From Rhipidocladum racemiflorum (taxonomy: Eukaryota; Streptophyta; Magnoliopsida; Poales; Poaceae): DNA of 64,000 bases. The position numbers were made by a program, and so were the translations under genes. The notes beneath the pieces are model-generated. The model worked only from the letters and a program-made list of their open reading frames with translations. It searched no databases and had not been told where the DNA came from. Shown piece by piece: positions 23,313-34,830 of this stretch (position 1 is its first letter; each line of letters starts with the position of its first letter). Location: positions 22,552,001-22,616,000 of the forward strand of contig CM070591.1 in NCBI GenBank assembly GCA_036346355.1. The letters are read 5' to 3'.

Positions 23313-25527
23313 ATGGCAACAGAGATATACTCGAACAAGCCGCCAATCTTCAATGGCACAGACTTTCCCCACTGGCGGATTCGAATGACTGCATACCTTC
23401 AAGCTCAAGGTAACGCTATTTGGCGCAAGGTAAAGATTCCATACGAGCTTCCTTCAAATGATGATATTGATAAAATCGAGTTTGAAAAAGATGTTGAAAA
23501 CAATAATAGAGCTAGAAACATATTGCTTCAAGGACTTGCTAGAAAAGAATTCGATAGAGTCTGTCATTTAATCACTGCTCATGAAATTTGGAAATCTCTT
23601 CAAGATTATCATGAGGGCAATCGACTGTAAAGAAGCTAGGCAAGATCAATTTAAAAGGAATACACTAGATTTGAAATGAACTCTGGAGAATCTCTAGATG
23701 ATTGTTTTGCTCGCTTTAACAGAATCTTAAACAATCTTAGAGCTGTAGATGTAAAGTACACTGACTCTGAAAATGCTAGACATTTCCTATCATCTCTTGA
23801 TCTTAAAATCTGGCAAATGAAAGTGACTGCTTTTAGGGAAGCTCACAAGATGAGTGACATGACTTTGGATAAACTATATTCTAGTCTCAAGACTTTTGAG
23901 ATAGACATTGTTTCAAGAACATCCAATGATAACTCTATGGCTCTTAATGCTAATTCCTCTTCATATGATAATGCTACTAGTTCTTCATCATCATATTCCA
24001 TTATTGCTTTGAGTGCTCTTAGTGATGAACAGCTAGATCAAATACCAGAAGATACACTTGCTCTTCTTTCCAAGCGTGTCAATGCAGCTTACATGAGATC
24101 AAGGGAAAGAAAAGGAGCCTCCATCCACTGCTACAACTGCGGCAAGGCAGGGCACATCCGTGCTAAATGTTTCAAGAACAAAGATAGAGAGGAGAAGGAG
24201 CAAAGCAACTCCTCCAAGTCCTTCCAGCCAAGAGAGAGCAAGGATAAAAATAAGCAACGGACGAAGAAGATGCTCAACAAAGTCTTCGAGGCAATTGGTC
24301 GCTTAGACTTAAGCGACATTGATGACTCAACTGAAGATGAGAAGGAAGCGAAGCAAACGGTTGAATGAGAAGGATCTCACCTGACTATGCTTCATGGCAA
24401 AAGGGAACACTAGTGATTCTAGTGACAACAACAAGACCTCCAATGACGGTGATGAGGTAATGCCTTCGTGATAATGAGCTTTGTGAAGTTTTAGTCATAT
24501 TGAGAAAATCTTTAAGAAAATCTTCACTCAAAAATAAAAGCTTAGAAAAAGATCTATCCATGCTAAAATCTGAAAACTTTGATCTTAGAAATTCAAATTA
24601 AAATATTTGTGATACTTGCTTAGATCTCAAATTTGAAATTAAGTCACTAAAAGAGGAACATGTGATTAAACTAGAACAAGTTTATGCTTAGAACAATTAA
24701 AAAAATGAAAACTTGTGAAAAATATTGGTTGCTCTCTTGATAGTTTACATGATCAAATTGCTTGCTCTAAATGTTCTATTCTTGAGTTGAAATTAAAAGA
24801 TGCAAATTGTAGAGTTACCCAATTAACAAATGACATGTTCACTCATGAAATTAACTCGTGTTCAAATTGCCGTAAATGTAAAGCTAAAATTGACACTCCT
24901 TGTGATAATTGTTTAACTCTTGCTAAGAAAGTTGATTACTTGCAAAATTCTTTGGAACGTTTCACTGATGGCAAGAAAAACCTAAACATGATTTTGGATC
25001 AATCAAAAGTCAGCACTCAAAACAAAGGTTTAGGTTTTGATTCTTATGCTCATCATAAATCACATGCTCCCACCGTTGTCAAAACACTTGAAAGTGGAAA
25101 ATTTGAAATTGTCAATGAGCCTAAGAAAACTGTCTTTAAATCTGGTGGTCTTTTATCTTCTACTATGATGAATGCAAAATGTGCTTCTACTGTTAAAGCA
25201 AAACATCATGTTAAGTACACTTGCACTCATTGTGGTAGAGATGGACATCTAGTAGACTTTTGCTTTAGACTAGCTAAACAACAAAAGAGAGAAAGGTTTA
25301 ATGCTAGGTCTAATTTCAGACAGGCACGTTTCATTTCTCATTATGTGCCTAGGGTGATGCAAATACCTCTTGTTGCTAAGAACACGAGAAAAGACAAATC
25401 TTCTTTTATGCATAAGAATGCTCGTGTTGTGCCAAGCTGTTGTGCGTCGTGTGTCTCAAGATCGATTCCTAAACATCTTATTTCTAACCCAGCATCTGAG
25501 ACATCGACACTTTCTGCTTCTATGTAG
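23313..25527 (+). pseudogene. Long Copia gag with two zinc knuckles, frameshifted
   Basis: The start MATEIYSNKPPIFNGTDFPH at 23313 begins a UBN2-type gag (NRARNILLQGL, then MNSGESLDDCFARFNRILNN). A CCHC knuckle CYNCGKAGHIRAKCF lies near 24130. After a frameshift near 24365 the text continues (CFMAKGNTSDSS) into a coiled-coil segment, a cysteine-rich part with paired CxxC motifs (24860-24920), and a second knuckle CTHCGRDGHLVDFCF (25220-25265). Shifts occur near 23620-23676, 24365 and 24600-24710, and the frame stops at 25525 just before protease. Long gags of this design are known in Sireviruses. The protein forms the particle and binds element RNA. Confidence 0.85.
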
Positions 25528-25775
25528 GCTTCTCACGCGAGGAAGGGGAACATATGGCTAGTGGATTCCGGATGCTCACACCACATGTCCGATGATAAGA
25601 ATTGGTTCTCCTCCTTCACTTGTGCATCTCGTGCTAAAAGTGTTATTTTTCAAGATGCTTCCTCCACCTCTGTTTTAAAAGGCACTAGTCCAAATAGTGC
25701 AGGTGCAGTGCATATGTTCAGTGGGAGATTATCTTTGTTGATGAAGATGATGATGATGCTTTTGAGGATGAGATA
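25528..25775 (+). pseudogene. Copia protease, truncated
   Basis: IWLVDSGCSHHM gives the retropepsin active-site aspartate, followed by DDKNWFSS and a strand ending VLKGTS. The usual remainder of protease and the following integrase are missing; the frame runs into a short low-complexity stretch (MKMMMMLLRMR). A stop at 25525 separates it from gag. Confidence 0.8.
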
Positions 25776-25799
25776 ATTGGAGTTTGCTGTGTGATTGTG

Positions 25800-26190
25800 T
25801 GCTCGTTTTCTAGCTTACCCTCGTGCTTCAAATCGACAAGCTATCAAGAGGATTTTAAGGTATCTCCATGGTACTCAAGATTTTGGCATTTGGCTTTCGC
25901 TTCTTCACGCATTAGTTTAAGACCTTACTCTGAAGCTTAATTAGGAGGATGTGGAATTGATAGAAAAAGTACATCAGGATCATGCCACATCTTGAGAAAT
26001 TCTCATTCTTGGACACATTGACATCAGATTACCTTTTCTTAGAGATCATGTTGAAAAAGAGCTATTGAACTGAAATTTGTTGATTCGGTGCTCGACTTTG
26101 TCGATATTTTCACTAAACCGCTTGATTTTTCTCGTTTTCCTTTCTTACGCGGTGAACTTGGGATCATTCATCCCCATGGGTTGATTTGAG
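25800..26190 (+). pseudogene. RNase H remnant of Copia pol
   Basis: In shifting frames the text reads YPRASNRQAIKRILRYLHGT, then a degraded lysine/serine segment and, near 26090-26160, SLNRL and RGELGIIHP-like pieces that match the end of Copia RNase H (DIFTKPL...LGIIHP). Several stops and shifts are present. This is all that remains of pol after the internal deletion. Confidence 0.65.
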
Positions 26191-26590
26191 GGGAGTCTTG
26201 AGTTTATCTCTTTTTGGGTTACTTGACTTTGGTTCCTAGAAGTGATTTTTTATAAGTGGTATTTTGACTTTACACCTCAAGTAAAAACCCTGTTTACATT
26301 GCATCATGTAGTACAAAGCTTTGGTGATTATTCTTGTGTATATAGCCAAGTTAATGCTCAATGCTTTACTTATCACTAAAAGGCTAAAATAATTCAATTT
26401 GAGATGCTTTTCGAGAATATTTTGGCTCTTGCTCATTATGGTATTGCATTTGTGAAATAGGCTTAAAAGTTTCTTGTCATCTGTTGAAAGGCTAGAGCTG
26501 ATTAGAAACTATGTGTGAGTTTTTGTTGGACATCCAGTGGTCATTATGAGTCTTAAGCAAAATCAGTGTTTTAATGTTAAAAGCAAGTTG

Positions 26591-26815
26591 AAAAAGATGC
26601 AAGCAAAAGCTACTTGGCTAAACACAAGTTTAGTACAATGTGCAGCTTCCTTGCCAGGGGTTTAAATGCAAAAGATGCAAGAAAAGGCTACTTGTCTAAA
26701 CAAAAGTTCAGAACAATGTGAAGCCACTTGCCAATTTAAACTGAGAAAGATACAAGAAAGAACTACCTACTCATACACAAGTATGGGCTAGTGTGCAGTT
26801 ACTTGTCATCCCTGT
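26591..26815 (+). repeat. Three degenerate ~75-bp direct repeats after pol
   Basis: Three successive units share AAAGATGCAAG, GCTACTTG, ACACAAGT and GTGCAG text, starting near 26591, 26670 and 26742. They lie in the roughly 1.1-kb non-coding stretch between pol and the 3' LTR (26190-27314), which otherwise holds only extra polypurine runs (27157-27165). Confidence 0.6.
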
Positions 26816-27302
26816 TGATCACAAAGCAAAATTGTCAAACTTGCTAAAAGCGAAAAAGGAAATTCAAATGGTTGAAAAAGGCTTGAGACAAATATTAGTG
26901 AATTTGAAAGTCTCTCTATGCTCATGATAGATTTCTTTTTCGCTTTGGCAAAATATGTTTATGACATTTTACTTGTTTGCTCTAATTTGCTTATGCAATA
27001 ACTATTCTATGTGTTAGAGCCTCCATATTCTCACAATTTGCTTTCTCATTGGATAATTTGATACAAAATGAGAAAGTTCTCCTAAAAACTCTTCAAATGC
27101 TTTACTTTGATTATATACCTTGAATATACTTCAAAGCTTGAGATACTGCATTCATTAAGGGGGGGTTTTGAGATCTTGATGACTATTTTGTCAAAAAGTG
27201 GGAGAACAAGTCAAGGAGGTTTTTGAATTGGGATTATTTGGCCTTTTGATTCTTGCTCAATCTCTTGTCAAATCTTATATTGTGTTTTGTCAAATTACTC
27301 AT

Positions 27303-27314
27303 CAAGGGGGAGAT
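27303..27314 (+). other. Polypurine tract of the Copia element
   Basis: CAAGGGGGAGAT immediately precedes the 3' LTR start at 27315. A second G-run at 27157-27165 may be an additional tract, a trait reported for Sireviruses. Confidence 0.85.
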
Positions 27315-28460
27315 TGAAGGATCGTTATTTTTGATCCAGTTGATTTTGATGATGAGTATTTGAAAAAGAATTGAAACCAGTTTGATATTTCGACAAGATT
27401 TATTTTTTGGTTTCTTTATTTGAAAAGATCTGAAATCAGTTTGATTATTTGAAAAGCTTTTTGATTTTTGCAAAGGTTTTTGTTCGTGTTTTGAAATCGT
27501 GTTCTTAGAATATTTAATGCAATGCACTCCTATGAGTGGTTGCATGGTTTAATGTGAGTCAAGTCGCGGACTTGTGCTCGGAATCGTTTTGTGGTTTGTT
27601 CATGTGCAGGTATTGCTCGAGGGCGAATGTGGTCGATGACGGATCGAACTAGGTTCATGGAGGAACTGAGGTTCGGGACTAGGTTCAGGGGGAACTGAGG
27701 TCTTGGTGGTCAAGGATGTCATGCGGGACATTCGGGCTAAGAGAATGGTGCACATGAAGAATGGTTAGTCACGTGAGAATGGCATGAGGTCATTCGCGTG
27801 CAAAGTGTTAGTCACGTGAGTATGGTAGGGTTGCCATACGCGTGCAAGAGTTGTACTCGGCCAGGTTGGGCCAAGTGGAGTTGTGCTGAATACATGCTCT
27901 TTCTAGGATTAGGAGTGGGAATCCTTTTAGGATTAGGAATCCTTCTAGGATTAGGAATCCTTCTAGGATTAGGACTCCCTCTAGGATTAGGTGTGTTTGC
28001 CTTCTTTAAATAGAGGGGTTGCCTCCTGTTGAAGGCAATCAAGCTTTGAGCAAGCTTTAACTCTTTTGTTTGGAGTATTTTAGACAAAAGAAAGGAGAAA
28101 TAAAGATCAAGTTCATCAAATCTTTCGGCGAGCTACAATTCTAGTTAGATTTATTCTCGCCATCTTCTGGAACAGTAAGCTTGCGAAGGTCATAACTTTT
28201 GATCTGTAAGTCCGATTGAGCTGATTCTTTTTGGGTTTGATTCGTATTGGAATCTAGTTTCTTGTGTCCAAATTTCAGATCGATTGGACGGTTAGATCTC
28301 CAGGAATTCACGTTTTACCAAACCTCTATCATTCTGTTTTTTTCGAAAACGAGGCAATTATTTGGTTCTATTTTGGGGTAAACTTTTAATAGATCAAGAA
28401 TTTGGTTTTAGCTTCCGCACAATCATTCACCCCCCTCTGATTGCTATATTCGGTCCTACA
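27315..28460 (+). repeat. 3' LTR of the Copia element
   Basis: 1146 bp; partner of 22106-23252, including the AGGATTAGG array (27900-27990) and TTTAAATA box. ATATG follows at 28461. Confidence 0.94.
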
Positions 28461-28510
28461 ATATGAATAAAACACAAAACTAAATGTTAATATATATATA
28501 TATATATATA
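28461..28510. repeat. Host spacer ending in a TA microsatellite
   Basis: After the ATATG duplication come about 30 bases of AT-rich text and a TA run. The run continues at 51013, on the other side of the Helitron, showing the microsatellite was the insertion target. Confidence 0.8.
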
Positions 28511-30397
28511 TCTTAACTATTATAAAGATGAGTTGGTGGTGATGGTGAATCTGCCAGGCCCTTGTTGGGCCAAAACAGTTGGCCCAAAGCCTCCACGCGA
28601 CCACGGCCTCTCGGCCTCTCAACAATCACGCCAGTCCTGAAGCCTCCACGCCCTCTCGGCCTCCACGCCAGATATCAAAATCTCTCCCACGCCAGCCCTC
28701 ATCCTCCCCTCTCCACGAACTCCATCCCTCGATCCTGCCCTCTCCACGCCAGCCAATGGCTTTCTCCGCGATCTCTGCTTGCCCAATCCTCGTCTCGGCT
28801 GCTCCACGGTTCAAATTTGAACCCTCCGCAATGGATTTCTCGTTTGCTCGTTTCCCCACCGCAACCCTCCGCCGAGCGCCCGATCTCTGCTCTTTTCCTC
28901 ACCGACCCGATCGCCGGCGCGGAGCAGACCGCCAAGCGCCCAAGATCTGGTCCCCCTTCTCCCCACCGACGCGAGCGCCCGATCTCTGGCCCCCCTTCCC
29001 CCACCAACACCGCCGCCGGCGCGAGATCTGGTGGAGCGAGCCGCCGCTGGCGCGAGATCTGGTGGAGCGAGCCGCCTCTGCTCCGCGGGTCGTTCTCGTC
29101 CACGCCACCTCAGTTCATCACGTCCTTCACCGAGCTGCTCTCGTGAGCGGTGACATGCTCGCCGGTAGGTGGCGAAGAGCGGTCGCCGAGGGCGTTCCCG
29201 AGGGAACAGGCGGCGGGTACCCAAGTTCAAGTCCGCGCACCGCCAGCCCTACCCATCTCGCCGCCGCCGCCCGTGTCGCCGTCCTCCTACTTCGCCATCC
29301 CGGCCGCCTCACCGCCAGCTGCTCGACTCCCCGTCCTCCTCACCTCCTCGTAACGGCGTACCCCTCCCTTCTCCCTCCCATGGTAGCTGCTCTATAATTC
29401 TGCATTTACGCTTGCTTGGTTGCTGATTTGAGCTGCGATGCTTCTAATGTAAATTGGCCTCTCCGACCACCTGGCGCTATCATGTGCAGTGATGGTTCAA
29501 ATTGAGCTACTTATTAAAAAGATTGGTTGTTCTCTTTGCTACGTGTGATGATTTAGTTCAGTACTTCTATTTTCTTTGCTATGTCTGAGGCTTTGTACGT
29601 GGCTAACATATCAAGTTTTGTTTGCATAAATAGCAATTGAGTAATTTTTGCAATACTAAGTATACGGTAATTTAAAAGCGGAATTTAAAGAGCATTTGCA
29701 TAATCAAGTAGCATACAATTGAGAAGCACTTGATTACCATGTGCAGTGATGGTCCAAATTGAGCTACTTATTAAAAGGATCGGTTGTTTTCTCTTTGCTA
29801 TGTGTGATGATTTAGTTTAGTACTTCTATTCTTTGCTATGTGTGCTGATTTACCAATTATTAATTCATTAAGTATATATCCAGCTACACTTGTATTGAGT
29901 ATTCACATGCTATGTAGTAGTTCCATGACACATAGCAAAGAGAATGGTATTTGGTTTTATGGAATGTGTACAGTGATCGCTATTTGTACACAAAAGTGAT
30001 GTTATAAGAAGAAACAATATACAAAAGATATGCTAATGCACATGTTTTAAGTTCGTAATGCAATATAGTTGAGATCTGCATGATGACAAAGTAGACCAGA
30101 ATTAATTCTTCCATGAATTGTTCTAGCACTATGCATTGAACCAACATATATATTGGAGCTTTTAACTTAAATTCTAAATTAATTCCAACGAATCGTACAC
30201 TACGCTGCGTTGTTTTTTTTATGAAGTGTTGTACATGTTTGAGAGAAAGAATGAAATCTTCTTTGCATGAAAAAAATCAGTGTACAATTTGTGGCATTCA
30301 ATATTATTCATGCCATAAAATCCAGTATATTTGCAACACTCGCCAACTACCTTATCAATAAATCATGTAATACTCTCTTGTATATTTTTTTGTGAAG
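28511..30397 (+). other. Helitron 5' region: GC-rich block and duplications
   Basis: 28550-29400 is GC-rich and open in several frames on both strands, which is a composition effect rather than a gene. Beyond it, the segment at 29480-29590 is repeated at 29735-29850 (both contain GTGCAGTGATGGT and ATTGAGCTACTTATTAAAA), and the text at 29947-30020 recurs at 31106-31185. No protein domain was recognised. The GC-rich part may be promoter and leader of the RepHel gene, as inferred from its position. Confidence 0.55.
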
Positions 30398-30498
30398 GCT
30401 TCAATTGGGGACATTTCAAAGACATTCCGTGCTTATCTCATAATATTTCCAGATTCAAAAAGGTGTCTCATTGAACTTGCACAGGCTTTGTTCTCAAA
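30398..30498 (+). CDS. Exon-like piece, possibly captured
   Basis: A 101-base open segment between a T-rich acceptor ending TGTGAAG and a strong donor AAA|GTAAGT. It reads ASIGDISKTFRAYLIIF, then PDSKRCLIELAQALFSK. I do not recognise the family. It lies upstream of the RepHel start, so it could be a Helitron 5' exon or a host-gene exon captured by the element. No partner exon could be assigned. Confidence 0.35.
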
Positions 30499-30611
30499 GT
30501 AAGTTGCGTTCACATCTTTTGCAATTTTACTATCAAACCATCAGCTATTTTTTGGATCATGAATAACTATGTGCTGTCCAAATGACTCCCCGTTTTATAG
30601 TAAAATTCAGC

Positions 30612-33419
30612 ATGTCTCCTAGGGGTCATCGTTCAGCATGTAGATCCCGATCAAGGTCTGTTTCTTCCCATTCACTACAAGATCAAAAGGGCGTTCTCCA
30701 TCAAGGTAACAACATACATAAAAATTCAAACCCTAAGTCATACTTTCAAGAAGACACAACATATATACATGTTTGAAGAATATGTGATCTAATCTGCCTA
30801 CTTTTGTATCATATTCCTATTGTGTTGGCATATTTGCAAACAAGTCTGTTGTGGTAATTTGAAAAAGTACAATGTATGATCTTCTAAATATATTTTCAGT
30901 GGCCTGATAGGAGGGTTGTTGACTATTGCTGTACTACAATACTTCATTTGTTATCTACTCATTCTGCAATAACTGCGATGTTCTATTGTTTTAACATATT
31001 GGCATGATAATTATGCTAAATCACCGATTCCGTCACTCCGCTAGCATGCTATACTATCTGATAAATGTTTTAACATATATCTGTTTTTAGCTTTTGCCTG
31101 GAGAATGGTATTTGGCTTTTATGGAATGTGTACAACTGACTGCTATTTTGTACACAAAAGTGATGTTATAAGAAGAAACAATTCTTTTAATTTCTTCCAA
31201 CATATTGTCTCTTTCTTGACTGCTATCTGATAAATGAATTAAGCATTAGGTAATATACTGGAAATGTCTCTTTATTTCCAACATATTGGAAAGGTAGGTT
31301 GTGCTAACATGTTGCCAATCTCACACATTTTTTTTTGAAAAAAATGAAGGCCCTTTTCCAAAATGTCACGATGTCCAAGTCAACATACCGATAAAGGAAA
31401 AGGTCCATATGTTATCCCTGAATTTATAAGCATTATGTTAGCAAAAGTGCTGACTGTAGCACGTCAGAATTTGTAGTTCAATTATGAATTTTTGTGACAG
31501 TGGTGGATGTATGTAATAAAGCAAAGAGGTGTCGACCCAATGCTGCGCCACATACTCCAACTAGTCTGTTAATACGTGACCCATCCAACACCACAACCTT
31601 AAGTTGTGCGTCATCGAATGACGAAGATGTTCCACTCAATAGTACTTTTGCTACACCATTTCCTACTCATAGTACCCTCACATCAGTTGCAGTGTTCGAA
31701 CAAGGAGAAACCTCAAAGGGTACCACTCTAGAGCTAGACATAAATTATATGTCTTCATAATTACTAGCTAATAGATGTGAATTGTTAGTGTGATTATTTA
31801 CTATAAGCATTAAAGTTTTTCTTTGTGGGATTATTTTAGCACGAAAGCGTTCATGTGAAGCTACTCGTTATGCTAGCCTTACACCAGAACAAAAGCAAGC
31901 TAGGCGAAACGGTGCCCGAGCACGCCGACAAACTATGACACCTAAGGAGAAGGAAGAAATTAATGCTCGTAGAAGAGCACAAAGACATAGTTTAACACCC
32001 ATGGAGAGGAATGCCCGCCAAATAACACGTAGGAAAAGTTTGACACCTGAGCAGAAGCAAGAGACCAATGCACGCAGACGAACACTTAGAAAAAATTTAC
32101 CACTTAAAGAGAGGCAAGCGCTTCTACTTCAGCGTAATGCAAGTTATGCATCTACGCGAGATACACCGGGCCTTGAATCCATTGCAATGCAATGCCCGGA
32201 AGTTGACACTTTAGTAGTGAAACATTGTTATCCATCATCGAGCTCGCACATCTTCAGTGGTGAAGAACCACCAACACAACCATTCATTATAGATGATGGT
32301 AACGTTCACATCTATATTCATGTTTTGTGTCACGAGAAAGATTCATTATTAACGCTACTTACACATGTGGTAGGTGGTATCAAAACCACATTTGAAGAGG
32401 TCATTGATGATGAATACTACATGTTTGCCGGCAGAGGTATTTCCGATGCCGACGAGCACTTATTTCTTATGATGCATTACCTATTCTAACCCCTTGACTA
32501 GCAATTCACTTAGGTGTGGATGTTAGCAATGACACATATTCCGATGAAATAGAAAATTCCTCCATCGATCTTGATCCCTACGACCGTGTCTATAGCAACA
32601 TACCTCGTACCACACATGTGTCGGGCCCGTGCGGATTGCGAGCATCAAGCGAGCAAAGAAGTTCGATTTAGTCGAAGGGGTTTTGTTGCAGAAGTGGACA
32701 AATCAAATTGTCGAACCCAGAGGCACCATCGGAACTCCGAAGACTCTGGTCAAGCATAGATCCCGATGCAAGGCATTTCCAAGATAGCATTAGGTTCTTT
32801 AATGGTCATTTCTCCTTCACCACTCTAGGTGTGAGTCTTGATAAGAACTACACAAACATGAGGTCAGGAGTGTACACATTCCGAGCCCATGGTCAGATTT
32901 ATCACAACGTACATTCGTTTGGTCAGAGCAGCTTTGGCCCGGAGCATTTGGAGCTCTATTTCTACGACGACGACCCAAGTCTAAATCACCGATTCTGTCA
33001 CTCCCCTAGCCTCGACCAAGATGTTGTGAGGAGCCTGGTCGGCATCCTCCAGGACAATCCTTACTCTCAAGTTTTTCATAGCCTAGGCCAAGTTGAAGAT
33101 CTTGAGGAATATCGGGTATCATTGAACACTGATATTAAGATGGACCAGCGGGTCTACAACAGGCCGATAACGTCGGAAGTGGCCGCCGTGTGGGTGGAGG
33201 GAAATGAAATACGCAGGGAGTTTGATCGTAGTGTGATCCTATACGGGAACAACAATGAAAAATATGTCATCAAGCCATACTATGGGTGCTACGACCCACT
33301 ATCATACCCACTCTTCTTCTCGAGGGGGGAGCTCGGTTGGCATCCGCAGATCCCGAAGTATGGTGTACCCTTGGAAGATGTAATCCAAGCACATGATAAA
33401 AATAGTGACCAAGATCCAG
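30612..33419 (+). pseudogene. Helitron RepHel, N-terminal exons
   Basis: Three exons join in phase: 30612-30705 (start MSPRGHRSACRSRSRS), 31501-31719, and 31840 onward. The third opens with arginine-rich repeats of the type LTPEQKQARRNGARARR, TPKEKEEINARRRAQRH and LTPEQKQETNARRR (about 31840-32110), as in plant Helitron proteins. The frame breaks at 32487; frames then alternate through YDRVYSNIPRTTHV and the cysteine/histidine stretch DCEHQASKE before the Helitron-like N domain resumes at 32708 (RFFNGHFSFTTLGVSL, VYTFRAHGQIYHNVHSFGQS, VYNRPITSEVAAVW). The exon ends at a GT donor at 33420. At least two shifts lie between 32487 and 32760. The N-terminal region is thought to bind DNA and position Rep. 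Confidence 0.85.
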
Positions 33420-33511
33420 GTTAGTCTTCCAATAAATGTGACATTTGGTTGTTCTTAATCTTTTGACTAATTACGCTTGCCGTAACATTTCATGCGCCTT
33501 ATTGTGCATAG

Positions 33512-34025
33512 ATTCGAATAGCCGACTATGCGTCTCTATAAGAGACTACTATTGCTACAAATTCCAGATCCGACGTGGGATTTTCAATCCCATATTGTAT
33601 GGCAAACGCCTATTCCAGCAGTATGCGGTTGATATGTACATCAAGGTAGAGAGTACAAGGCTGGACTACATTCGGGGTCACCAGAAGGAGATACGTGCTG
33701 ACTTATACAAAGGTGTGGTTGATAGCATACAAGCTGGAGAGATTCATGCAGATGCGGTAGGAAGCGTGTCGTGCTACCAGCGTCATTCATCGGGGGTGGG
33801 AGAGATATGAAGCGAAGGTTCATGGATGCTATGGCCTTAGTGCAAAAGTACGGGAAGCCAGATGTCTTCCTAACAATGACATGCAACCCCAACTGGGAAG
33901 AGATAACACACGAGCTCGAGCCAGGACAAACCCCACAGGATCGCCCTGATCTCATTGTACGGGTATTTAGAGCCAAGCTAGAAAACCTCAAGGAACAACT
34001 ATTCAAGAGACACATCCTTGGCAAG
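33512..34025 (+). pseudogene. Helitron RepHel, Rep exon, part before the insertion
   Basis: This exon follows an 92-base intron (33420-33511) and joins in phase (DSNSRLCVSIRDYYCYKFQI). It contains GIFNPILYGKRLFQQYAVDM and, after a one-base shift near 33765, LPASFIGGGRDMKRRFMDAM and FLTMTCNPNWEEI. It ends at HILGK, where the Gypsy element is inserted; the same text resumes at 41578. This segment is the N-terminal portion of the rolling-circle Rep nuclease. Confidence 0.9.
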
Positions 34026-34817
34026 AGTCATAGCTAGTCCGGCAAGGTCGGTGAGAAAGTTATGACTAGTCCGGAACGCCATTGAGTAAGTCCTATGTCG
34101 TGATTCCATCCACGTGGTGTTTGGAAGCGAGTAGGCACCCTCCATCTTCGGGATGGAAGGGGGAAAGGGTGCACACCGACGGGTGTGTACTTCCCATACC
34201 GGTATGAGGTTCCAGAGGGTCAGGAGCAATGCATTACATCGCATACAAATTGATGATGATATTGATAAGTATTCATGAATGAGATGTTATACATGATGAA
34301 AGATGTTATTGACTTGTTGTTATGCTTGTTGTCCATTGCAGTATGCTTGCTGAGTTTTCGAACTCACCCTTGTGTTTTCTTGTTGTTTTAGGTACCATGA
34401 GAACGGCATGCGGGAAAGGGGAATAGTCACACTCTCACACGTTGCTTCACCTTAATGTTTCCCCAAGTCAATTCATTTAGTTGGATAATAAATTGCGTGT
34501 GATGGCCTTTAGATTAAGTCTTAGCTTGGTTAATGAGAGTTCTATTGTTCGTTTGACACTTGGAACTTTAAGAGCTTGATGTTAGTCTTTTATTGTCGTT
34601 AAGACTTTATTTATTGCTGTTTAGATGTTTCTCTTATTGCCATATAATGCTATATTGTTGCTGTTTCTTAAATTCATGATAAAACAAAGGAGGTGCTGCC
34701 GAAATCTCGGTTTTTAGTCTATGCACCTTTGCTGGAATTTGATGTTAAATGTGGTATTTAGATGTTGTTTAGCTTATGTTTGGTAACATTCAGGCATAGT
34801 AAATGCCGGGTGTTACA
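34026..34817 (+). repeat. 5' LTR, missing its first ~1.4 kb
   Basis: Matches 40783-41572 with no substitution seen by eye and three 1-2 base indels (near 34180, 34220 and 34808). The missing part corresponds to 39357-40782 of the other LTR. The truncated edge touches the target duplication directly. Confidence 0.92.
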
Positions 34818-34819
34818 AT

Positions 34820-34830
34820 TGGTATCGAGC
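34820..34830 (+). other. Primer-binding site
   Basis: TGGTATCGAGC, two bases after the LTR end TTACA at 34817. It is the same variant as in the first Gypsy element (12020-12031). Confidence 0.85.

Larger units (their letters stand above)
22106..28460 (+). mobile_element. Copia element with Sirevirus-like features, internally deleted
   Basis: LTRs at 22106-23252 and 27315-28460 both run TGAAGGATC to GGTCCTACA and differ at only about ten or so positions by eye. The target duplication ATATG is perfect (22101-22105, 28461-28465). The primer site TGGTATCAGAGC (23255), a long gag with zinc knuckles, repeated polypurine runs and a final AAGGGGGAGAT tract match the SIRE/Maximus type. Protease is followed almost at once by an RNase H remnant, so integrase and nearly all of reverse transcriptase are deleted. 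The near-identical LTRs imply recent movement, which would need enzymes supplied by a relative. Confidence 0.94.

Noticed and set aside
28562..29397. Long open frames on both strands in the Helitron 5' block
   Set aside because: Several frames on both strands are open at once, a sign of GC-rich composition; no recognised domain.
34026..34817. Separate solo LTR next to the Gypsy element
   Set aside because: A primer-binding site follows directly and GCAAG pairs with the copy after the 3' LTR, so it belongs to the same element.
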